A stretch of 64,000 nucleotides of DNA, from NCBI RefSeq assembly GCF_037975245.1, contig NC_092568.1, forward strand, positions 36,361,001 to 36,425,000. Direction: 5' to 3'. Source of the stretch: Apostichopus japonicus. Taxonomy: Eukaryota > Echinodermata > Holothuroidea > Aspidochirotida > Stichopodidae. Position numbers and translations under genes: made by a program. The number at the start of each line of letters is the position of its first letter. Position 1 is the stretch's first letter. The notes under the pieces were generated by a model that searched no databases, had not been told where the DNA came from, and was given only the letters and a program-made list of their open reading frames with translations. Of the stretch, positions 54,243-64,000 are shown piece by piece.

Positions 54243-57200
54243 GGTAGCTTACCCCTTCTAAAACCCCCATTGACTTATTCACATAAGAAAGAAATGTGGT
54301 CTCTAAGTCTAGACAGAATTTCTCACTAGCTAATCGCTACCCGTCACTGGATAGCTGACACTGTCAAGTTTCTGTATGTGACCATGCAGATTTTTTGCTA
54401 TGAGAGCCTGAAGTTTTCGTCATTTGTAAACAAACCTTGTTACACAGAAGTAAAACAATTTCGGGTACAGTTGCTCTAAGCCTGAAGGGGTCTAAAATTG
54501 CCTCAGTTGACCCAATTTTTTGCACCACAGGTACTTCCATACATGCTCTCCAACATGCAAGCCACAAAACAAAACAAAGATCCTGATTGATAACATATCA
54601 ATAAAGATGTTCACCTACTTCTTTTTGGCACTTTTCATAAAGGAAAACAACCAGGCGGATAAATATAGAATCTAATAGGAGTATGCCACCTTCAGTCTGA
54701 TCAGTCAATGTGTTGGGTTTTAAGTGTAGCCAATGTTGTTGCTATTAAAATTGTATATTATGTGAAATTTTATCCATCCCTGTTTTGAATGATGCATATA
54801 CAGTCTGTGTTGACATTTCAATCCCCCTTTTTTTTAGATCTTAGAGCTTCCTGTATAATACCGGTATAATGTATAAAACACTCTTGAAAATTATTGACCC
54901 ATAGAAACCCATATGTTTATTATTAAAGTTAGTCTGGAATTTTCCACTTCCTTTACAGTAATACAGTCCTTCAGGTAGGCGGTGACATTTCCGCTGCACC
55001 CTACCACATACTTGTACAACCTTTATTATTACATCCAGACTCAATTGTCACACTTCTTGGTAGTCACATATATTGTAGCGTTGGGAAAGGAATTCTATAT
55101 GTTATTGTGTTACCAAGTGGTAAGGAATTGTGATTCATTACACCAAATGTTCATGTTACGGGTCATTTACCTTGAATAGTTGGATCGATAGAATACATGC
55201 ATAATTCTCATAGAGTTTTTCAAATTGGGTGTGACCATTCAGGTTATATTCACTAGCAAAATGCAAATGGATTCTGCCTTTTACCAACTTTAAAAAAAAA
55301 GGCACTAGCATTTTTCTACCAGTAGACACTTAGGTCATAAAAATTGTCAGCAACTAATGTATGGAATTAGAAGTATAGGAACATGACTTTGACAAGTAGA
55401 TTTTGCAACCACTCGGCTTGTTTTATAATTTTATTTATTATTTTTATTTAGTAATTAAAGTGTGTAAAATGATGAAATTCCAGGCCTGTTTTACTATGCA
55501 TTGTATAATTTTACTGTATTCTATAAGGGTATATCTACAGAAGGTATTGAAAAAGAAAACCCTTAATGTTACACACTCTGACCGTAATTAGGTATACCTT
55601 CAATAAAAAAAAAATCTGGACTGTTTCAATGACCCAAAACTTTTGGAAACATCACTAGACATCCCCACTAGGCAAAGGAATAGTTCTCCCAAAAATGTGG
55701 TTGAAACTCACCATGTCAATTACTCATGGCCCTAATACCCTCCTTACCCCTCTACTTATTCAAGCTATCCATATATGTATACTCTGGCTCCTATTGTGCC
55801 CATCTTTGTACTTTCCCATATGCTACTTCATTTGACTCTGAATCTAAGCCTCATATTGGAACACATGTGTCCCTCAGTAACACATGTACAGGAACAATAT
55901 CGAAAAGGTTTACAAACGAGATCATTAAATACAGTACATGTATGCTAAGGTGCTACATACAGTATGTATGTGTAAACACGTGTACAGTGTGTATAGACAG
56001 TCTTGTCTCCGATTCTGAACTTCTGTGTGCAGTTCAAGGACCCTTCCGGTATTTAATAAGGGCTGGACGCTATGAAGTGGAATAATTAACTGGTCACCTC
56101 CGTAGGTGTGATCATTCCCAGCGTACTACTATACAGATCTAGTGTACCTGCAGGACCTTGCTGTATACATAGATACTGAACCATGTATTTTAATTGTTGT
56201 CAGGGTTTTCCTGTGGGTATATATTAGATCACTAACTTATAAGAATGGTTATATCAGGGAGTTGTTATGGAACAACTCCCTGGTTATATGTAAACATTGT
56301 TTGTATTGTTTGTAAACATTGTTCCAAGCATCATATTGTGCCATCTCAGTAACCAACATAATGTGAAGTGACCGTTCTAGAGTAGTCGTGAAAGAGGGTG
56401 AAGGAGGGGGGTGGGGAGGGGAGGGGGATGTTTGATATACTTTTTTTCACTTTTGTCTAACATATCTCCTTTAAAGTCCATCCATTCTCTGTTCTCACAA
56501 TGGAGAAGGACAATTGCAAGATGGCCCTTTTCAGTTTTTCAGTTTTTTTGCAATTTGAATTAAGGTTTGTTGCACACTTCAGTTCAGCTTCAATTACTGT
56601 GAAATCATAATTATTAAAGTTAATTGTACCTTATAAATGTTGACATAGGTACCTGGTAACTAAGGAAAAACTACCCATAAACACTTGTGTGCCTGTTAAC
56701 ATCAACAATGGGAGGATTTAAGATAAAACAGTAGTCTATATAGAGGCAGAACTGATTTGTAATTAAAAGTATTGTATTCAGTGATTGTTTTTATGGCCAA
56801 TCTGTTAATTAAAAGGCGCAAAAATTCTAAGAGAAAAATTGACATCTTCAAATATCTTTTGCAATAAAACAAATGTTAAATATGTTATGGGGGTGCCTTT
56901 GATGGTAAACATGAGAAGTTGAGAACATACATGCAAATTAAGCAACCTTGTATTGATTTTGTTGCCATTGGTTTCAAATATTGATCCAAAACTTCTTCTC
57001 CTGAGAACAATAAAACTATTTATGATAAAACGATACAAATCAATGTCTGTATTCAACTAAATCCACCTATACATGCAGTGAAATAGTCTTTGTTAAATTT
57101 GGAGATTCATGTTCTAAAGACAGAGCCATGAGTCTCAACGAATCGGCAAAATATCAGATATCGTGATCACAGTATCCGTCTATTACATTAATGTACTGTA

Positions 57201-58592
57201 CTACACTCTGAGATCTTAAGGCATATACTTGTTCTCTCCCCCTCCCCTCTCCCCCTCCCCTCTCCCTCCCAACCCTACCACTGACATGTCTTAAAGTACG
57301 TGGTCAGAGATCCCTTCACTTTGGGGGCCGACCCTTGAACTTAGGGATCCCTAAGCAACTTGCCTATATACTACAGTATCAGAGAATCGGGTGTTGGTCT
57401 TGTTTATTGATTGTTGCCAACTGTGCATGGGGTCAAATTCACCAGCATTGTACACTAAGCATGTAACTCATGTGATCATTGTTCTCACATATACAATGAA
57501 AGTGCACCTGTTGTCGGAATTGCTGTAAAACTGTCATTTCCAATATCGGTGTAGGCCTACACCAGCTGTAGGCATACAGTTTATACAGATATGGTGGACA
57601 CAGTAAATAATTTTTCTGTTTTATTCGCAGATCTGTAAAATGCTATGCAATGCTAACATGGTCAAATTGCCATACACAAATTGTAACAGCTGTATCCCTA
57701 AGCAGTTTCGGTACAGAGTAACCCACACATGTCGGTCTTTTGTAATTAGACAAACTTCAAAACTGCTACACAAACTTTGCACTCTAACTTATTCCCTGAT
57801 AAATATATGCGATGTCCATGGTACCTATACCTGTTCAGCTAAAACCACCTTACATAATATACAGTACTAGCTTTCAGTATGGACTGTCTGTAAGAGTCCC
57901 AAGTTTGGTCATATTTCAGTTCACGGTTTGTGACATATATGACAAGTTTGTAAAATGATGCATTTTTTTGTATTAAAATCTAAAGTTTTTCCATAATGTC
58001 AGTGTCTTTAGATAGCTTCATTAATTAGCAATCATTGTCTTAGCTGGGCCAATCGTGAAAACAGATTTATTCGATAAAATTGCTGTGAAGTAGTTATGCA
58101 TCAAATTGTCCTAATGCAATGCTTAGGTTATACAGTATTTGCTTTCCTTAGTTGTTTACCTTTCTCATCACAACCAAATTGTTTCAATTATTCTGTCATT
58201 AAAGATAATATAATTAGAGCCAAGGTTCTGAGGAGACAGGTAAGAATTGTTTGCTTTTAAGTATCCAGTAAGTTTTGCAGTAACCAATGTCTTTACTTGA
58301 GAAATATCAGATACCTCAGTATAGTAATTGTAATTGAATGACAACATAAAGATTATATGAATATTAAGCGAGAAGCAACTCATCCCTAGTTTTGAAGGAG
58401 AAGTGTTACAGTTTCTGAAAGTTCATAGGTGTTTATAGTGACTCAAAACTTGTCATTGTCTTTTTAACATGTTTATGAGAGGTACTGAAATCCCAGAACT
58501 ATCCTGTTGTGAAAAATTGCTCTGTGAACATATGAATCACACATCCTCTTACACAAGAAAAAATAATATGGAAAAGATCAAAGAAATTTATG
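54243..58592. other. No supported gene
   Basis: It contains a perfect copy of the CAGGGAGTTGTT hairpin at 56255-56282, a G-rich tract at 56400-56430 and a CCCCTCTCC repeat at 57236-57272. The longest frames (119 codons at 55726, 76 at 57640) have no recognised motif. Confidence 0.35.
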
Positions 58593-58672
58593 GCTAGAAC
58601 AGACTGATTCAAACCAGTGACGTCTAGATTACAAGGCCTGTCTGTCCTCTACCAACTGAGTAATATCCAGCC
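58593..58672 (-). repeat. tRNA-derived SINE-like unit, copy 1
   Basis: On the minus strand GGGCTGGATATTACTCAGTT continues as GGTAGAGGACAG, an A-box-like segment, and GGTTTGAATCAGTC is a B-box-like segment at tRNA spacing. It is too degenerate for a working tRNA. The sequence before it (CGATCC...GTTTCTTT on plus) is shared with copy 2, so this is a dispersed family. Confidence 0.6.
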
Positions 58673-59067
58673 CATAGTTGGTGGCGATCCCTATATGACC
58701 GTTTCTTTACTGAGGGCGCCAGTCATAAGCCACAGTACCTTGCATACCTTGTAACCATGGTCCCATGCCCCAGTTTCATTTAGAAGGCGGCAGGGAAGGG
58801 ATTTCATGAGAATTTTGGCTCTTTAAATGTTTTTTATAAGTAAATGAAATATCCGTTTTGTAGACGGGCCCCAGTGATGTTAATTTGCCTTCCCAATGGA
58901 CATTCCCTTTGATAAGTCTGAAAAGTGTATGACCTGAATTTTATTCTGCCAAATTTCTATCAGTAACAATGTACATGTTTCAAAATAAATTTTTATATTT
59001 AAGTATTAATGGATAACTGAAAACTGACTGAAGTTATAGAGAATGTAAAGGAACCAATGACATAGTA

Positions 59068-59170
59068 GGCTAGAACAAAACATAATAGGCTAGAACAGAA
59101 TAGGCTAGAACAGAACATAATAGGCTAGAACAGAACATAAAAGGCTAGAACAGAACATAATAGGCTAGAA
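59068..59170. repeat. 20-bp tandem repeat next to a SINE-like unit
   Basis: Units of TAGGCTAGAACAGAACATAA occur about five times with small deletions. The unit resembles the 3' end of the adjacent SINE-like copy (minus strand ATTCTAGCCTATTATG). Confidence 0.8.
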
Positions 59171-59247
59171 TGGGATTTGAACTAGTGAGAAGCTTAGGGT
59201 TATCTCAGGGTTACAAGCACTGCCCTCTACAAGCTCATCCAGCCCTT
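59171..59247 (-). repeat. tRNA-derived SINE-like unit, copy 2
   Basis: On the minus strand GGGCTGGATGAGCTTGTAGA (A-box-like) and AGTTCAAATCCCA (B-box-like) are separated by about 36 bases. The flank CGATCCCGTCATTGTTTCTTT on plus is shared with copy 1. Confidence 0.6.
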
Positions 59248-60780
59248 AGTGACGATCCCGTCATTGTTTCTTTGCCTCTTTCTTTTCTCTCTTTGGATTA
59301 ATTGCTTTTAAGGAGCAATCCTGACCGAGCACTCTAGAGGTGAACCAAGCCCTGCTGGGTTTGGTTTTCTAAACATACTCTTGAAAATGATGTAAATTTG
59401 TCCTGTTAAATTCCAAGAAAGAAAATGCTAGTGTTCCCTCACAACATTTGGAGATGCTCGAGAGACACAGCATTGCTAGGAATTTGAAAACCTGAGCAAG
59501 AGAAAAAGACATCCAATTAGGAGCAAGTATGTAAAAAAACAGCAATTTAGCCACTTGTCTGTGAACAAGAGGTTCAACTTATATATATATATTTCATGGA
59601 AAACTACTTGTTTATTATAGCAAGTGATACTTCAATTATAAAGAAAATTGTACTCGGTAGTTGGAAATTTAAGTGCAATCCTATCGAAAGGCATTCCTGG
59701 TTTCCTAAATTGAAAACAACAGCAACAAGATTATTGTGCGTTATTTCTGTTTGGCGATCAAGATGACACACCGACGTAGAATGTGAGTCACAACGGCACG
59801 ACTGATGAAAGCTCAGCAGTTCTCCTAAGTTGCTAATTTTAGAAAATCCAAGGAGCTGAGATGCAGTCTGTCTTCATCACTTAATCATCAATTTTCTTGA
59901 GTCATATTTTACCTGCCAAGGTGATACATGTATATACTAAAGAAATAACAAATAAAGAGAGAATGAGGGAGTTGTATATTTTTCCATCTTGTTGTTGTCG
60001 TTGTTGTTGTTGTTTTTTATTGTTATTGCATTTTTTCAATCATTCAAGACAATTCTGTAAAATAAATTGACATTCATATCAACACAATAGTTTTTTTACT
60101 TTTTTTTTATGTGTGCATGACCATTTTCTTTAATGACCTAATTGTTCAAAAATGGCTGTGAACGAAAAACCTGTTTTGAGTTTTAACAACCGTCAGTTGT
60201 TACAGCGCTAACTTGTATATCATGTGTGTGGGACTTACAGTAATTGTTTCTTTTACATTTGTCCATTTACAAAACTTGTGAGGCATTTTTGATATTCAAG
60301 GAAAACTGTTTTATCCCCAAATTGATTCATTTTTGCCTGAACCTATAACTCTCAATTGTACCGATTTACAGACTTTCTTGAAAAAGGCATGAGTCATAAA
60401 TTTAACAAAAGTAACATTATCCTGCAGGTGGGAATTAGCACCAATTTTCTCGCCAACAATTACTTATTCCCCAGAGGTAATTTTGTCAAATATCTTGATT
60501 TTCTGACATCTCCTTGTCAAACCTTTCTTTCTTACTATTTTCCATCCCAATGTTTATGTTAGGAAGTAATACAGTCTAATGTATTTGAATTGATTCAGTA
60601 TTGTATGTATTATCAGTAATGTTCCCCCAGCATGGCAACATTCCAGGAACCTGTCAGTATTGTTGTTCAGTCGGTTAAACAGGTATATCCCCTGTAGGAT
60701 CAATGGAATCTCTTCTAACTCCATGGTAGGATACAGGAAAGATGATATCTCCTTTAACCTGCATTGTGTTTATCTTACAG
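59248..60780. other. No supported gene
   Basis: It holds a GTT microsatellite at 59993-60020 and short frames only. An acceptor at its right edge belongs to the next gene. Confidence 0.35.
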
Positions 60781-60940
60781 CTTGAACACTCATATCCTGG
60801 CAAACAACAGTACCCTATCTTGGCTTGAGGTCAGTTCCAAAGGTTGCTAGGCAGGAGAGTGCCTCTCTCCATCAGAGGTGGTATAGAACTGTTCCAATAA
60901 TCAAACCCAGTTGGAAGCTTGAAGCAATTTTGCTGTTGTC

Positions 60941-61666
60941 ATGCCAGCGGTAGAGGGCATACTATTGATCGATATACCAAGTAACACAAGGATTGTACCA
61001 GGACAGAAATTTCAGAGTCATGGTCCCATGATGAGGCCATCCAACCATACCGGATTTACCTTATTGCCATTGGACCCACCTCCACCTACCCCTCCTCGGG
61101 CTATTCCAAATGGTGGAAGGACATTCTATGGATCAAGTGAGTACACAGTAGATTCCATATAGATGACGGTATACTGTAGTATGCAGTGGCGATGTTTAAT
61201 AACTACTTGTGTCACTGTATAAGGGTAATGGGTGGTACACTTAGTAGGATATGACAAGTTTGTGTGAGGGGTGGCTTGTGAACAATAGTTTGGTGGGGGA
61301 GGGGGGGGGGAAGGGGATATGTGGGAGGTTGGATGAGGGAGGACAGTTTATGACCCATCTCAAAACATCTATTGATGCCCTTGGGATAGTAGCTAAAGAA
61401 ACTTGTAAAGATATCTGCTAGATTTGATGAAATGGCCACAACTTTCAAACAATTACAACATCCTTTTCTTTCAGTTAAATATTTTTAATGTCTTTGTACG
61501 CATGGTATTCGAAATTTCGTGACAATCGTCGCAAGTACAGAACTTTTTAATGGTAACATAAACAGAATACTGAATTTATTGAATGTACAGTCGTCCGTTT
61601 AAACCTTGCAGCTGTACCTCCAAAGGACAGTATCATAAGTATGGGCTATCTGTATGGTGATTCAAG
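60941..61666 (+). CDS. 5' coding exons of an unrecognised gene
   Basis: An acceptor GTGTTTATCTTACAG ends at 60780. The exon carries an untranslated leader, ATG at 60941 and 65 codons, and ends at 61136 with donor GTGAGT. A second exon, 61612-61666 (acceptor TAAACCTTGCAG, donor GTTTGT), continues in the matching phase. The protein starts MPAVEGILLIDIPSNTRIVP and has a proline stretch (LDPPPPTPPRAIPNG), then FYGSTVPPKDSIISMGYLYG; 83 residues are readable. There is no signal peptide or membrane segment. I do not recognise the family. It probably continues beyond the window. Confidence 0.5.
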
Positions 61667-64000
61667 GTTTGTCACAAGGAAACTTTATACTAAATATTTG
61701 AAGAAAAATGTGGTGTATTAGTTAAAAACAGAATTCAGGATTAGATTTCCATATTAGCATACTGGACTTTTTGCAAGGGTTACAACTGTTAAGACTACAA
61801 TATAGGTAAACCTAACAACCTAACTTAAAGTCCTCATTAAGTGTGTAGCCTACATAATAACCTGTAAAAGATGTTTTGGTCTTGAAATAGTCTGGCATTT
61901 TATTTGCTTAAAAGCTAAGGAAACCATGTGTATTAGCTGGACTGAAATGTTTGTAATTTCCCACTTTAAAGATTTTGCAGAAAGTTATACTAAATGAACA
62001 GAATTTGTACCCATTTGATTAGTTTAACTGACAAGGCAAGACTGTACAGTACAGTACAGTATATGTGGTTCATCCACAGGATCCACACACATGTATCTAT
62101 CATGTTCACACACATGGTTGAGCAATTATTGCTATTTAAGTTTAGCTTGGTGATCTGACCTATTGACCCTTTTGTGTGCCCTCTCAATTCTATAAAAGTT
62201 TCGTCCAAAGAAATTTGTCGTCCACGCTACACACATTTAATATTTTGGATATCATCGTACCGTATCGAGAGAGATAACGTCTGTTATGAAATACCGACGT
62301 TGGGCAGAGTTATATCACACTGTAGAAGTGCAAGCCGTTCTACAATTACAACGTTTTGAATATCGCATATTAAGCAGCAGCAAGTGAGCACGCTCCACTG
62401 GTCATCCCTTGATACTAACAGTATCAGTGATGAAGATGAGGAAGAGAGGAAGATGCCTGCATTTTCTTCTTCCCAGCTCATTGAGAGATGATGATCGTTA
62501 TGATGTCATTATATCCCAGACGGGATGAAAGTGCATTACAGCAATGACAACATCACGCTATTTATAAAACTTACTGGTACGAGGTTCTCATCGATACCGT
62601 CAAGCTTGCTTGTCAGTAAATTGCAGTCGCTGAGGCCGACACTGGTAGCGACTGCTTCTGATTGGCTCGTAGCCAAATCGGTATTTTTTGTAATTACATT
62701 GATACCGGCGCTGTATTAAGAGGGGAAGCAGCAACTTGGAGAGGATCGACGCTCCTTGAAATCAAAATGAAGATATGCAACTACTTCTTGGCACTTTGAT
62801 TCGACTACGTGAAAGGTCAAAGGTTGAGATGGCAAGGTGGCAACAAGAGTGACCTGTGAATAAATTTCTGAATGGTTAACTTTTGAAAATCAGCACTCAC
62901 TGCAATAATGAAATATATTGAAAGCGGAACATTGTGTTGTTACTATGCCGTATTGTCATTTTTTTCTTGTATTTTTAGTGGGTTGGTAATTTAAACGAAA
63001 TTCTAGGTAGTAGACATTAACTATAATCAGTATGTAGAGCCTTACACTGAGGGTTGTAGCTAAACTCAGCACTGCACGTAGCATAGGGCAGGTCAAATTG
63101 GTACAAATAGATAAAATCAGGGACGATGGCTATTTGGCCTCAGGTGGCAAAACTAATTGAAATGTCTTTCAGAATATATTGGATATTATTTATCAGCGTT
63201 GACAGGTAAACTTAAATTGCAGTCTTGAGAGCAATCAAAGAGGGAAAGAAAACAACAGAAATTTTATCTCCTGTTTTGAGATTTAGATATTGTGATTAGA
63301 AGTAGATTCATTGCAATTTACAAGTAAACAAGGATAGGCTATGATTGGTCAGCTGTTACTAACAGCATCACCAGTGAATGTTTTCAGCAATCGTGGGTCA
63401 AATTGCTGTTTGTGATTATTGTTACCGTACAGTAGCTACACCTCTTCTTTGTACAGCCACCTGCATTTTGGTCATTGGAAGGAATTAATGTTTACCTTTG
63501 AGCATATATGTGAATAGAGTTATGTTGGTTAATATCTTTAGGAACATACAAAGAAAAACGTGATAGTTAAGTCAAATTGAAAATTGTCATAAATGCTGCC
63601 AAAATGTTGGTCACATCAAAGTCAATTTTTATGTTCATTATAAGCAGCACAGATTGGTTGAAAGTAATTTAGGCAATGACCATGCAGGCACCATTGGATC
63701 CCATGCTGTTGAGGTTTGTTCATCTGTGGTTGCAGCCTTTATCAAGCAGTTTAGCGAACAAACTAATAATCGCTAATAAGTTAAGCATTGGACAATTTGG
63801 GGCCAATTTTTTTATATAATTTCTATCAAGGTAAGTACCCAAAAAGAAAATAAAGGTTGACCTCGAGTCCTCGATGTAATTTAAGTTAAACAAGTTTTTC
63901 TTTAAAGTTACTTCACTAGACTGGTTTTCTATTATTTGTTTGAGAACTCAAAGAACTTCCCAGAAAGCTAAACGAAAGAAAGAAATAGTCCGTCTGCTGA
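61667..64000. other. Probable intron or flank, nothing recognised
   Basis: A G-rich tract lies just before this interval (61294-61320). No further exon in the phase needed by the upstream gene was found. Confidence 0.3.

Noticed and set aside
58593-59247. Functional tRNA genes
   Set aside because: A- and B-box-like segments are present, but acceptor and anticodon stems do not pair properly, so a tRNA-derived SINE is the better reading.

Overview
The window is nuclear DNA from a multicellular animal. Genes are split by GT-AG introns, ubiquitin is fused to ribosomal protein S27a, and base composition is AT-rich with dense small transposons, minisatellites and long G/C homopolymer runs. A marine invertebrate, possibly an echinoderm, fits best, but that assignment is only an inference from repeat style; no gene here names the taxon.

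Two genes can be read completely. RPS27A (+ strand, coding 14942-20743, four coding exons, 156 aa) encodes ubiquitin fused to the ribosomal protein. It has a short non-coding first exon with a TOP-like start, a poly(A) signal at 20805, and two paralogous box C/D snoRNA-like genes in consecutive introns. MTIF2 (- strand, coding 40769-25773) encodes mitochondrial initiation factor IF-2; I resolved 14 coding exons with consistent phases, giving 732 aa. The two genes converge, the arrangement I recall for their human orthologues, so this is probably an old linkage.

Two further partial genes are proposed from splice signals and matching phases, without family recognition. One is a small membrane-protein-like 3' end on + (11093-12481). 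The other is the 5' coding end of a gene on + (ATG 60941, second exon to 61666) that leaves the window.

The rest is mainly mobile DNA. From left to right: old dispersed repeats with a CA-microsatellite end (1-960, 9840-10272, 26570-26830); three hAT-like elements nested inside each other (6747-8518), each with its own 8-bp target duplication; other hAT-like elements at 13669, 15629, 30349, 42840 and 44461; and several families of TTAA-bounded inverted-repeat elements (11626, 20163, 22638, 24881/25005, 31139, 41010, 52060, 53879). A truncated LINE tail sits inside one of them (41032), and tRNA-derived SINE-like units lie at 58593 and 59171.

MTIF2 introns hold notable arrays: a 13-bp minisatellite of about 1.16 kb that is open in all reading frames, an exact 73-bp array that copies the exon-6 splice donor ten times, and a long palindrome built from two inverted hammerhead-like motifs. 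Most of 44.9-60.7 kb has no gene that I can support.
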